A stretch of DNA of 64,000 nucleotides from CAYMEK01 sp964389305 (GTDB taxonomy: Bacteria; Spirochaetota; Spirochaetia; SZUA-6; DRHE01): positions 1 through 64,000 of the forward strand of contig CAYMEK010000008.1 in assembly GCA_964389305.1 (NCBI GenBank), in the 5' to 3' direction. Below are positions 25,110 through 33,809 of the stretch, piece by piece. Below the pieces are notes generated by a model, which did not search any database, was not told the DNA's origin, and saw nothing but the letters and a program-made list of their open reading frames with translations. Made by a program: the position numbers and the translations under genes. Every line of letters begins with the position of its first letter. The stretch's first letter is position 1.

Positions 25110-26345
25110 TTGGCAGGGGAAGATCTGATTGTCGGGTTGGATATAGGCACCACCAAGGTCTGCGTGATCATCGGTCAGTATAATCCAAGCGGCCAGCTGG
25201 AAATCACGGGAGTCGGCACCACTCCATCCCGCGGCTTGCGCAGAGGAGTGGTCATCAACATCGAGACCACGGTGCGCTCGATTGCCGCCGCCGTAGAGGC
25301 GGCAGAGATGATGTCAGGACGTGAGGTGCTTTCCGTGTATACGGGCATAGCCGGTGGGCACATCGAAGGGATCAACTCTAGAGGTGTGGTGGCGGTTACC
25401 GGACGGGGCAGGGAGATCGCCAGGGAAGATGTAGACCGGGTGATCGACGCGGCCAAAGCCATCGTCATTCCCATGGACCGGGAGGTTCTGCATGTCATTC
25501 CCCAGGAGTTTGTCGTCGACGAGCAGGGGGGGATAAAAAACCCCATCGGCATGATCGGTGTTCGTCTTGAGGCGGAGGTTCACATTATCACCGGAGCGGT
25601 CACCTCGGCCCAGAATATAGTAAAATGCGTCAACCGGGCCGGTTTCAAGGTCAATGATATTGTGCTCGAGCCTCTAGCGTCTTCCAAGGCGGTGCTGACC
25701 CAGGACGAGAAGGAGTTGGGGGTGCTGCTCGTGGATCTGGGTGGGGGCACCAGTGACGTGCTTCTGCATCTGGAGGGAGCTCCCTATCACACCGAGGTGC
25801 TGGCCGTGGGAGGAGATCAGGTTACCAGCGATATCTCGATAATGCTCAAAACCCCGCTTGAAGCTGCCGAGAGGCTCAAGAAAGAGGCGGGCTGTTGTTA
25901 CGCCCCCATCGTGCAGGAGGACGAGGAAGTCCGGATCCCCGGTGTCGGCGGACGTCCGCCTCGCACCATAATGCGCAGTGGATTGGTGGAGATCATTCAG
26001 CCCAGGATGGCCGAGATACTGGGAATGATACGCGAACAGATCGATAGAAAAGGATACCTCAATGTACTCGGCGGCGGGGTCGTGCTTACCGGGGGCGGCT
26101 CGCTGCTCGCCGGCACTGCAGAGCTCGCTACCGAGATTTTCAATCTACCGGCCCGTATCGGGTATCCGGTCAAGCTGGGGGGGTTGGTGGAGGAATATTG
26201 CAATCCCATCTTTGCTACCGGAGTGGGATTGGTGCTGGCAGGCGCTGCCCGCAGGGACGTGGATTATATGGACACCAGCTCCAGCGAGAAGACATTCTCC
26301 AGCGTATGGGATCGCATGCGTAACTGGTTCAAGGAGTTTTTTTAG
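25110..26345 (+). CDS. ftsA: Cell division protein FtsA
   Basis: 411 aa from TTG 25110, preferred over the in-frame TTG at 25092 because AGGAGG (25095-25100) lies 9 bases upstream. Actin-like ATPase: VGLDIGTTKVCVIIG phosphate-1 motif, VDLGGGTSDV phosphate-2, VVLTGGGSLLAG adenosine motif. The C-terminal helix (VWDRMRNWFKEFF) is the amphipathic membrane anchor that tethers FtsZ. Confidence 0.96.
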   Translation: MAGEDLIVGLDIGTTKVCVIIGQYNPSGQLEITGVGTTPSRGLRRGVVINIETTVRSIAAAVEAAEMMSGREVLSVYTGIAGGHIEGINSRGVVAVTGRGREIAREDVDRVIDAAKAIVIPMDREVLHVIPQEFVVDEQGGIKNPIGMIGVRLEAEVHIITGAVTSAQNIVKCVNRAGFKVNDIVLEPLASSKAVLTQDEKELGVLLVDLGGGTSDVLLHLEGAPYHTEVLAVGGDQVTSDISIMLKTPLEAAERLKKEAGCCYAPIVQEDEEVRIPGVGGRPPRTIMRSGLVEIIQPRMAEILGMIREQIDRKGYLNVLGGGVVLTGGGSLLAGTAELATEIFNLPARIGYPVKLGGLVEEYCNPIFATGVGLVLAGAARRDVDYMDTSSSEKTFSSVWDRMRNWFKEFF

Positions 26346-26397
26346 TCGAGGTTGTCGATCAGCCATTTAATTGCGAATACTGCATTGGGAGGGGAAC

Positions 26398-27597
26398 ATG
26401 AATATCGAATTCGTCGACGAGCTGTCGGGTAATCTTACCATGATCAAGGTCATCGGGGTCGGCGGTGGAGGCAGTAATGCCGTAAACCGCATGATCGCCA
26501 CAGGCTTGAAAAACGTTCAGTTCATCGCGGCCAACACCGATCTCCAGGCCCTGCAGATGGCCAAGGCCCAGAACAAGCTGGCCCTCGGCACCAAGTTGAC
26601 CGGCGGGCTCGGAGCCGGGGGCATACCCGAGATCGGCGAGAAAGCCGCCCTGGAAGACGAAGAAAAGCTGCGGGAAACGTTGAAGAACGCCGACATGGTC
26701 TTTATTACCGCAGGGATGGGCGGGGGTACGGGTACCGGAGGCGCCCCGGTGGTCGCCCGCATCGCCCGGGAGCTCGGCTCGCTGAGTGTGGCTGTGGTGA
26801 CCAAGCCCTTCGACTTCGAGGGACGCCGCAAGCAGGAGCTGGCAGACGAGGGCATTAAAAAGCTCCGCAACGAGGTGGATACCCTCATTGTCATTCCCAA
26901 CCAGTACCTGTTGAAGATCGTAGAGAGGCGTACGCCGATTCGGGAAGCCTTTCTGATGGCCGACGACGTGCTCAGACAGGGAGTGCAGGGTATCTCCGAT
27001 CTGATTACCGAACCCGGAGAGATCAACATCGACTTCGCGGACGTCAGGACTATCATGAAAGGCAACGGCGACGCCCTGATGGGGGTGGGAACCGGCGGCG
27101 GCGACAACCGGGCAGTGGATGCCGCCACCAACGCCATCAACAACCCCCTTCTCGAGGACGCCAAGATCGAAGGAGCCCGGGCGATTTTGGTCAACGTGAC
27201 CGGAGGCACAGATCTTTGCCTGAGCGAGTTCGAGGAAGTGCTGAAGATCATCACGGCCAGCGCCGACAAGGAAGCCCTGATCATTGCCGGTACCAGCATC
27301 AACAATGCGCTGAGCGAGCAGATAAAGGTAACGGTAATCGCCACCGGCTTCGACGAACAGACCCGTACACCACTGAGGGAGCAGCCCGAGGAGAAACCAA
27401 GGGGGGATATTATCTCCTATGACGAATGGATCAAGATGCGCAAGGGTAACGCCGGGGCCGCGACGGGTTCGGTGGCGGCTGCCGTACCCGGTGGCAAGAG
27501 CCCCAAAGACTTCCTGATAGGCCGCAATTCCAAGGAGGCGGACCTTAACGTGCCTACGGTGCTGCGCGAGAAAAAATATCTGCAGCAGGAGGACTGA
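26398..27597 (+). CDS. ftsZ: Cell division GTPase FtsZ
   Basis: 399 aa from ATG 26398, with GGGAGGGG 3-10 bases upstream; an upstream in-frame ATG at 26371 lacks family similarity. Tubulin signature GGGTGTG at 108-114, T7-loop NIDFADVR and a C-terminal tail DLNVPTVLR that is the FtsA/ZipA docking peptide. Forms the Z-ring. Directly after ftsA, 52-base gap. Confidence 0.98.
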   Translation: MNIEFVDELSGNLTMIKVIGVGGGGSNAVNRMIATGLKNVQFIAANTDLQALQMAKAQNKLALGTKLTGGLGAGGIPEIGEKAALEDEEKLRETLKNADMVFITAGMGGGTGTGGAPVVARIARELGSLSVAVVTKPFDFEGRRKQELADEGIKKLRNEVDTLIVIPNQYLLKIVERRTPIREAFLMADDVLRQGVQGISDLITEPGEINIDFADVRTIMKGNGDALMGVGTGGGDNRAVDAATNAINNPLLEDAKIEGARAILVNVTGGTDLCLSEFEEVLKIITASADKEALIIAGTSINNALSEQIKVTVIATGFDEQTRTPLREQPEEKPRGDIISYDEWIKMRKGNAGAATGSVAAAVPGGKSPKDFLIGRNSKEADLNVPTVLREKKYLQQED

Positions 27598-27608
27598 AGG
27601 TTAACTCC

Positions 27609-28496
27609 ATGTCCGAGCAACCCGCAACCGTACGCAGATACGCCGATTACCTGACCGCCGAGATGCGGCTCTCCGAATCCACGGTGTCGGTGTACGCCCA
27701 GGAGGCGCGGCTTTTCCTGCAGTACTGCCTGGAAAACGACCTGGTACTCGAGGAAACCAGCTCCCGCGACCTGATCGAGTACCTGATCCACAGGCAGCTT
27801 CAGGGGATCAGCGGGAAAACCGCGGCCAAGGCGCTGAGCGCCCTGAGATCGTTTTTTTCCTATCTGCTGACCGAAAAGATGATAGCCTCCGATCCGAGCG
27901 AGCACCTGGGAACCCCCCGCATTTCCCGGCGGGTGCCTCAGGTTTTCTCCGGGCAGCAGGTCGAAGCGATCCTGGCGGCCATAGAAACCGATTCCCCCGC
28001 CGGCATCCGTGATCGTTTTCTCTTCGAGCTGATCTATTCCTGCGGGCTGCGGGTATCCGAGGCGGCGGGGCTGACCATGGATCGTATTCACCCCAAGGAG
28101 CGTCTCCTGCGAGTCGTCGGCAAGCGCGGCAAGGAGAGGCTCGTGCCCATGGGTGAACAGGCCCTGCAGTGGCTGCGCAGCTATCTCGAGGCGGGCAGGC
28201 CCGCGCTGCTGAAAGGCAGAAAGGAGCGGGCCTTGTTTATTAATCACCTGGGGCGGGCCCTGTCGCGTAAGGGCATATGGAAGCGTTTCAAAGAGGCCGC
28301 TCGCCGGGCCGGATTGAGCGGCAAGGTGCATACCCTGCGCCATAGCTTTGCCACCCACCTGTTGCAGGGCGGAGCGGACCTGCGGGCAGTGCAGACGATG
28401 TTGGGCCACGCCGACATCGGTACGACGCAGATCTACACCCATGTTGACGAACGGGAGCTTCGCAGGTACCACCGGCGCTATCACCCGAGGGCCTAG
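27609..28496 (+). CDS. xerD: Tyrosine recombinase XerD
   Basis: 295 aa, SAM-like N-terminal domain plus catalytic domain. Active-site set complete: Arg148, Lys172, His241, Arg244, His267 and nucleophile Tyr276. XerC/XerD resolve chromosome dimers at dif. A second Xer gene lies 4.8 kb downstream, so this one is called XerD by similarity and the other XerC by its place next to topA/hslV. The two names could be swapped. Confidence 0.88.
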   Translation: MSEQPATVRRYADYLTAEMRLSESTVSVYAQEARLFLQYCLENDLVLEETSSRDLIEYLIHRQLQGISGKTAAKALSALRSFFSYLLTEKMIASDPSEHLGTPRISRRVPQVFSGQQVEAILAAIETDSPAGIRDRFLFELIYSCGLRVSEAAGLTMDRIHPKERLLRVVGKRGKERLVPMGEQALQWLRSYLEAGRPALLKGRKERALFINHLGRALSRKGIWKRFKEAARRAGLSGKVHTLRHSFATHLLQGGADLRAVQTMLGHADIGTTQIYTHVDERELRRYHRRYHPRA

Positions 28497-28540
28497 AATC
28501 GAGGAGCTCGATCGGGACGTTAGCATAAGGATAGAGAAGG

Positions 28541-29269
28541 ATGGCAAGAATGATACCGAGAACAGCCCTCCTCATGTTCCTGCTGGTGCTCCTTACCGCC
28601 TGCGGGAGGAGGGATGAGTACCTGGATTCACTGGTGGAGATGGAAGACCGAGGCTACCAGGGACGGCAGGTAAGCCAGGAGAGAATAGAGGAGATCAAGG
28701 AAGCCATAAGGGATTACCGCAAGGAGGTGGCCAGAAAAGTCGATGCTACGGGTCAAATAGGAATTTACTATAAGATGCTGGCCCTCGAATACATGGAGGC
28801 CGGGATGTTCCAGGAGGCTTACCAGGCGCTGCAAGAAGCCATCGCCATCCATCCCGAGAATCCCATCCTGTTCTACTATTCCGCTGTTTGCGCCGCCCGC
28901 ATGAGCAAGGCGCAGGTGGAGGAGGATCCCCGGCAGCGCTGGCTCGAGCTTTCCGAGCGGCTGTACAGGAGGGCTATCGATCTGGACCCCGGATACGCGG
29001 ATGCCCTATACGGTCTGGCCATCCTGTATGTATTCGAGCTGGACCGTCCCGAGGAGGCCGAAGTACTGCTAGACCGGCTTCTTTCGATAGAGAGTGAGAA
29101 CATTGACGCCATGTTCCTGCTGGCCCGTGTCTACTACAGGACCGGCAGGCTGGAGATGGCCCTCGAGCTGTACCGGAAGATCGCGGCCCGGAGCAAGGTG
29201 GAGAGCAAGCGAGAGGAGGCGCTGGCCAACCAGAGGAGAGTCGAGGAAGAGCTTTATGGCGTCCGATGA
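28541..29269 (+). CDS. TPR-containing putative lipoprotein
   Basis: 242 aa. Lipoprotein signal peptide with LLTAC, lipidated Cys21. Residues about 75-240 hold TPR units (MFQEAYQALQEAIAIHPENP; YRRAIDLDPGYADALYGLAI; LLARVYYRTGRLEMALELY). AAGG sits directly before ATG 28541, so the in-frame ATG at 28550 may be the real start. A TPR gene also sits before dprA (smf) in Treponema pallidum as I recall. Likely an envelope scaffold; role unknown. Confidence 0.8.
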   Translation: MARMIPRTALLMFLLVLLTACGRRDEYLDSLVEMEDRGYQGRQVSQERIEEIKEAIRDYRKEVARKVDATGQIGIYYKMLALEYMEAGMFQEAYQALQEAIAIHPENPILFYYSAVCAARMSKAQVEEDPRQRWLELSERLYRRAIDLDPGYADALYGLAILYVFELDRPEEAEVLLDRLLSIESENIDAMFLLARVYYRTGRLEMALELYRKIAARSKVESKREEALANQRRVEEELYGVR

Positions 29270-30266
29270 ACTGCTGGCTATGGCCGTCAACCGGGTAACC
29301 TCTCTCAAACCCCGGGAAAAGCTCGAGGTAGTGGAAGCCTGCGGCCTCCCCGACCGCTTCGCCTCCCTGACCCGCCGGGAGCTGGAGGAGATCATCGGCA
29401 GGCGGGTTGCCGGACGCTTCGAGCCGCCCCGTCTGCTGCTTGAGCAGGCCCGGGAAGACCGAAAACGCTTGACTCGTGGAGAGTTCCAATGCACTTTTTA
29501 TTGGAAACGAGATTTTCCTCCTCAGCTGCGGGAAATCTTCGACCCCCCCGTGGTGATCTACTACCGGGGCAAGCTTCCCGATTGGTTCAGGCCGCTGGTA
29601 GCCGTCGTTGGAACCCGGCACCCAACCGGCGACGCCCGGGAATGCTGTTACGCCCTGGCCTTCGAGCTGAGCTGCGCCGGCATTACCACGGTTTCGGGCC
29701 TGGCGCGCGGGATTGACGCCGAAGCCCACCGGGGAAGCGTGGACGGAGGCGGCGCTACGATAGCCGTGCTCGGAAACGGGATCGATCTGATCTTCCCGCA
29801 GTCAAGCAGGAAGATCGGCCGCAGGCTGCTGAATCACGGGGGCGCCCTGATCGCTGAGTATCCTCCCGGCTTCCCGCCTCTGGCCAGACATTTTCCGGCC
29901 CGAAACCGAATCATCAGCGGTTTGGCGCGTACTGTGGTGGTAGTTCAGGCTCCGGTTCGCTCCGGTGCGTTGATCACGGCGGATTATGCCCTGGAGCAGG
30001 GACGTGACCTGGTGGTCCACCAGTGCGGGCTTGCCGGTAAGACTGGAGAGGGAACCAGGGGATTGGCTGACCAAGGGGCCGAAGTAGTACGAACGGCCGG
30101 AGATCTGCTGGCCGGTTGGGGTGTCGGGCAACGGATCTTCCCGGTTCAATCAGGAGAGGAGCATGCCGGAAGCCGGGAAACGGGAAGGAAGCTCGCACGA
30201 TTGCTGGAGCTGGAGATGACGGACCGGGCGATTTTTCGAAACGGAAAGGTATTCAAAAAGCTGTAG
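29256..30266 (+). CDS. dprA: DNA processing protein DprA (Smf)
   Basis: 336 aa from ATG 29256, which overlaps the previous gene by 14 bases. The Rossmann-like core contains VVGTRHPTGDARE, TVSGLARGIDAEAHRG, AVLGNGIDLIFP and ARNRIISGLA, all DprA hallmarks. Binds single-stranded DNA and loads RecA; many non-competent bacteria keep it. Followed at once by topA, an arrangement seen in many phyla. Confidence 0.93.
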   Translation: MASDELLAMAVNRVTSLKPREKLEVVEACGLPDRFASLTRRELEEIIGRRVAGRFEPPRLLLEQAREDRKRLTRGEFQCTFYWKRDFPPQLREIFDPPVVIYYRGKLPDWFRPLVAVVGTRHPTGDARECCYALAFELSCAGITTVSGLARGIDAEAHRGSVDGGGATIAVLGNGIDLIFPQSSRKIGRRLLNHGGALIAEYPPGFPPLARHFPARNRIISGLARTVVVVQAPVRSGALITADYALEQGRDLVVHQCGLAGKTGEGTRGLADQGAEVVRTAGDLLAGWGVGQRIFPVQSGEEHAGSRETGRKLARLLELEMTDRAIFRNGKVFKKL

Positions 30267-32372
30267 ATGGAAAACAACCATAAGGAGACTTTAATAATAG
30301 TAGAATCCCCGGCCAAGGCCAACACGATCCAGAAGTATCTTGGATCGGGGTACCTGGTCCAAGCTTCGATGGGACACCTGGTGGACCTGCCCAAATCCAG
30401 GTTGGCGATCGATGTGGAGAAGGGATTTGAACCCGAATACATCACCATCCGCGGCAAGGCCAGAATCCTCAACGCCCTGCAGAAGGCTGCGGGAAAATCT
30501 GCAGAGGTGCTGCTGGCCTCCGATAATGACAGGGAAGGCGAGGCGATTTCCTACCATCTCAAACGTGCCCTGGAGCGCAAGCAGCCCGATCTGCCGATCA
30601 AACGGATCGTATTCAATGAGATCACCCCCCAGGTAATTCGGGAGGCGGTGGAACACCCCCGGGACATCGATCCGGCCAAGATCGACGCCCAGAAAGCCCG
30701 TCGCATCCTGGATCGTCTGGTGGGCTACCACCTGTCGCCCATACTCTGGAAAAAGGTGAAGAACGGGCTTTCGGCCGGTCGCGTTCAGTCGGTGGCCCTC
30801 AGGCTGATCTGCGAACGGGAGGAGGAGATCGAAGCCTTTGTGCCCGAGGAGTACTGGACGCTCGAAGCCGAGCTGAGGAAGAATAGAAGCGTTTTTCGTG
30901 CGGCCCTGGTGCGCTATCGAGGCGAGAAGCCGGCGCTGGGCAATCAGGGCGAGTGCCTGGCGATCGTGGCCGACCTGCACGGCAAGAGCTTTCGGGTTAC
31001 GGATATCAAGACTACCGACAAGACCCTGCGCCCTCGGCCGCCTTATACAACCTCGAAGCTCCAACAGGATGCGGCCAACCGCTTCGGCTTTACCTCCCGC
31101 AAGACCATGCGGATCGCCCAGAGCCTTTACGAGGGCGTCGACACCGGTGCAGGAAGGATAGGATTGATTACCTACATGCGCACAGACTCGACCCGTATAT
31201 CCGAGGTTGCCTTGAAAGAGGTGCGGGAGTATCTGGCCGCCAGGTATCCGGAGGAATTGCCTGACTCTCCCAACTACTACGCCTCTACCGGCAAGACCCA
31301 GGATGCCCACGAAGCGATCCGCCCGACCTACGTGTTGAATATGCCTGCGGAAATGAAGAGCTACCTGAACGGTGACCAGTTCAAGCTCTACTCGCTCATC
31401 TGGGAACGTTTCGTCAGCTCTCAGATGAAAGCGGCGAAGAGCTCTACGGTGACAGTCGAGATCGCGGCCGCCGAGGCGGAGTTTCGAGCCAGTGCGACGA
31501 GGATCGTGAATAAAGGGTTCCAGAAGGTACTGCGGGTGCTGGCTCCCCGGGGGAGCTCGAAGGCCCTACCGAAGCTCGAGGTCGGGGAAGATCTCGAATG
31601 CGTGCACTTTCATCCGGAGCAACACTTCACTTCGGGACCGGCTCGTTATACGGACGCCACCATCGTCAAGACGCTGGAGGAAAAAGGAATAGGACGGCCG
31701 TCGACCTATGCTCCGATCATTTCGGTGCTTCTCGACCGCTACTACGTGGTCAGGAAGAACCGCCAGCTTGTTGCCACCCAGCTCGGCAGAATCATCAACA
31801 ATCTGCTCACCGACAACTTCTCGGAGCTGGTGAACGAAAACTTCACCGCCAAGATGGAGAAACAGCTCGATGACATAGAAGGAAACAAGGAGAGATGGGT
31901 CGACGTGGTCGAGGAGTTTTACTCCGAGTTCAAGCCTCAGGTCGACCATGTCATGGAGACCCTCGAATCGATCAAGGGCGTGCTCGACGAGCCCACCGAT
32001 TTCATCTGTGAAAAATGTGGCCGGCCAATGATCAAGAAGCTGGGCAGGTATGGGTTCTTTCTGGCCTGTACCGGATTTCCCGAATGCCGCAACACCAAGT
32101 CCGTGCCCCTGGCTGACTGCCCCCGGCCGGGCTGTGACGGCAAAATCGTAGCCCGGAGGGCCGCCAGGGGAAGGGGCAAGGAGTTCTACGGCTGCACCAA
32201 CTACCCGGACTGCGATTTTGTTACCTATTACAGGCCTACAGGTCTAAGCTGCCCGCGCTGCGGGCAGTTCCTGGTAGAAAAGGAAGACAAGCAGCGGGGC
32301 CCGTACAAGGCCTGTATAAATCCGCATTGCGACTACCTGCATACTCATGAACTGGAGGATCAGAGTGCTTGA
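30267..32372 (+). CDS. topA: DNA topoisomerase I
   Basis: 701 aa. Toprim domain at the start (TLIIVESPAKANTI; DNDREGEAISYHL) and catalytic Tyr303 in GLITYMRTDST. Three C-terminal zinc ribbons start at CEKCG, CPRPGC and CPRCG. Relaxes negative supercoils. The ATG follows the dprA stop directly; the end overlaps xerC by 8 bases. Confidence 0.97.
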   Translation: MENNHKETLIIVESPAKANTIQKYLGSGYLVQASMGHLVDLPKSRLAIDVEKGFEPEYITIRGKARILNALQKAAGKSAEVLLASDNDREGEAISYHLKRALERKQPDLPIKRIVFNEITPQVIREAVEHPRDIDPAKIDAQKARRILDRLVGYHLSPILWKKVKNGLSAGRVQSVALRLICEREEEIEAFVPEEYWTLEAELRKNRSVFRAALVRYRGEKPALGNQGECLAIVADLHGKSFRVTDIKTTDKTLRPRPPYTTSKLQQDAANRFGFTSRKTMRIAQSLYEGVDTGAGRIGLITYMRTDSTRISEVALKEVREYLAARYPEELPDSPNYYASTGKTQDAHEAIRPTYVLNMPAEMKSYLNGDQFKLYSLIWERFVSSQMKAAKSSTVTVEIAAAEAEFRASATRIVNKGFQKVLRVLAPRGSSKALPKLEVGEDLECVHFHPEQHFTSGPARYTDATIVKTLEEKGIGRPSTYAPIISVLLDRYYVVRKNRQLVATQLGRIINNLLTDNFSELVNENFTAKMEKQLDDIEGNKERWVDVVEEFYSEFKPQVDHVMETLESIKGVLDEPTDFICEKCGRPMIKKLGRYGFFLACTGFPECRNTKSVPLADCPRPGCDGKIVARRAARGRGKEFYGCTNYPDCDFVTYYRPTGLSCPRCGQFLVEKEDKQRGPYKACINPHCDYLHTHELEDQSA

Positions 32373-33267
32373 GCAGTACCTCCAGTACCTGAGACACGTA
32401 CGCCATCTTTCGGAAAACACCTGTGGAGCCTACCGCCGGGATCTGAAGCTGTTCGCCGCTTTCCTTCAAAAGGAAGGCCTGCGCGCGGAAGCCGTTGATG
32501 CTTCCGGAGCCAGGGCTTTCATCGGATTCCTGTCCCGGCAGGGACTAGGCTCCCGTTCGATCAATCGGGTTCTTTCGGCCGTACGGGGCTATTATCGTTA
32601 CAAGGAGAAGGTGGGAGAGGCAGCCGGTAATTCCTTTCAGGCGATAAAGTCTCTCAAGGTCAACGCTCGGCTGCCCGCCTTTCTCTTCGAGTCTGATGTG
32701 GAGAAGCTTCTGGACCGCGAGCCGGCGGACTTCTGGGAGCTGAGGGATCTTCTGATCCTGGAGCTTCTCTACTCGACGGGTTGCCGGGTCTCGGAACTCA
32801 GCGCTATAAAAGTCGGCGATCTGGATCTGAAGGAGAGATCGGTACGGGTGACCGGTAAGGGGGGCAAGGAACGAGCGGTGTTTTTCGGCCTCCAGGCCGA
32901 GAGACGGCTGCGGGAATACCTGGCCAGGCGCAAGCTTCAGCGCCTGCGGTTCGGGGAAGCGGCGCAAGTGCTGCTCATCAACCGGCGGGGAGGGAAGCTC
33001 GGCGTACGGGGTATACAGGGCATTGTCGAGCGGCTGGTATTCAGCTCCGGCCTCGACAAACCCGCATCGCCCCACACCTTCCGGCACAGCTTTGCGACGC
33101 ATATACTCAACCGCGGCGGCGATATTCGGGTGGTGCAGGAGCTTTTGGGGCATTCGAGCCTCTCCACGACCCAGATCTACACTCATCTGGATATCGAGAG
33201 GCTCAAAGCCGTGTACAGGTCCGCCCATCCCCACGCGGGGGCGGCGGGCAAGCAACGGCGGGATTAG
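32365..33267 (+). CDS. xerC: Tyrosine recombinase XerC/CodV
   Basis: 300 aa from GTG 32365, chosen over ATG 32347 because GGAGG lies 6 bases upstream. Active-site residues Arg141, Lys165, His237, Arg240, His263 and Tyr272 are all present. Its place between topA and hslV matches codV in Bacillus-type clusters. Acts with XerD at dif. Confidence 0.9.
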   Translation: MLEQYLQYLRHVRHLSENTCGAYRRDLKLFAAFLQKEGLRAEAVDASGARAFIGFLSRQGLGSRSINRVLSAVRGYYRYKEKVGEAAGNSFQAIKSLKVNARLPAFLFESDVEKLLDREPADFWELRDLLILELLYSTGCRVSELSAIKVGDLDLKERSVRVTGKGGKERAVFFGLQAERRLREYLARRKLQRLRFGEAAQVLLINRRGGKLGVRGIQGIVERLVFSSGLDKPASPHTFRHSFATHILNRGGDIRVVQELLGHSSLSTTQIYTHLDIERLKAVYRSAHPHAGAAGKQRRD

Positions 33268-33272
33268 AGAGG

Positions 33273-33809
33273 ATGGACAAGATACACGGAACCACGATCA
33301 TAGCGGTGCGCAGGAACGGCCGTCTGGCTATGGGCGGAGACGGGCAGGTGACCTTCGGCAACGCGATCATGAAAAGCAAGGCCCGTAAGATACGCAAGAT
33401 CTACGACAACAAGATTGTGGTAGGTTTTGCCGGCGCAACCGCCGACGCCTTTACCCTGTTTGAACGCTTCGAGGGCAAGGTGAAGGAGTTCGGCGGTGAC
33501 CTGAGACGTTCGGCGGTGGAATTGGCCAAGGACTGGCGAACCGACAGGGTGCTTCGACGTCTGGAGGCGATGCTGCTGGTGGCGGACGGCAAGGACATGC
33601 TCTTGATTTCCGGGACCGGGGATGTGATCGACCCGGAAGAGGAGGTGATCGCTATCGGATCGGGGGGCAGCTACGCCTACGCGGCGGCCCGAGCCTATCT
33701 CGATTCCTCCACCCTTTCAGCCCGGGAAGTGGCCGAGCGGTCGCTGGAGATTGCCGCGGCGATCTGCATCTACACCAACTCGGAGATCATCATAGAGGAA
33801 CTGCCATGA
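33273..33809 (+). CDS. hslV: ATP-dependent protease peptidase subunit HslV
   Basis: 178 aa, Ntn-hydrolase. The pro-segment MDKIHG precedes Thr7, the expected N-terminal nucleophile after processing (HGTTI). MGGDGQVTFGN and GSGGSYAYAAARA are conserved. Forms the proteolytic double hexamer with HslU. ATGA overlap with hslU. Confidence 0.97.
   Translation: MDKIHGTTIIAVRRNGRLAMGGDGQVTFGNAIMKSKARKIRKIYDNKIVVGFAGATADAFTLFERFEGKVKEFGGDLRRSAVELAKDWRTDRVLRRLEAMLLVADGKDMLLISGTGDVIDPEEEVIAIGSGGSYAYAAARAYLDSSTLSAREVAERSLEIAAAICIYTNSEIIIEELP

Noticed and set aside
30291..31310. 339-aa minus-strand open frame opposite topA
   Set aside because: Antisense shadow of a clear topoisomerase; no start signal or similarity.
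27609..33267. Two tyrosine recombinases considered as phage or integron integrases
   Set aside because: Both are about 300 aa, Xer-like and set in conserved housekeeping order; no attachment repeats or mobile genes nearby.
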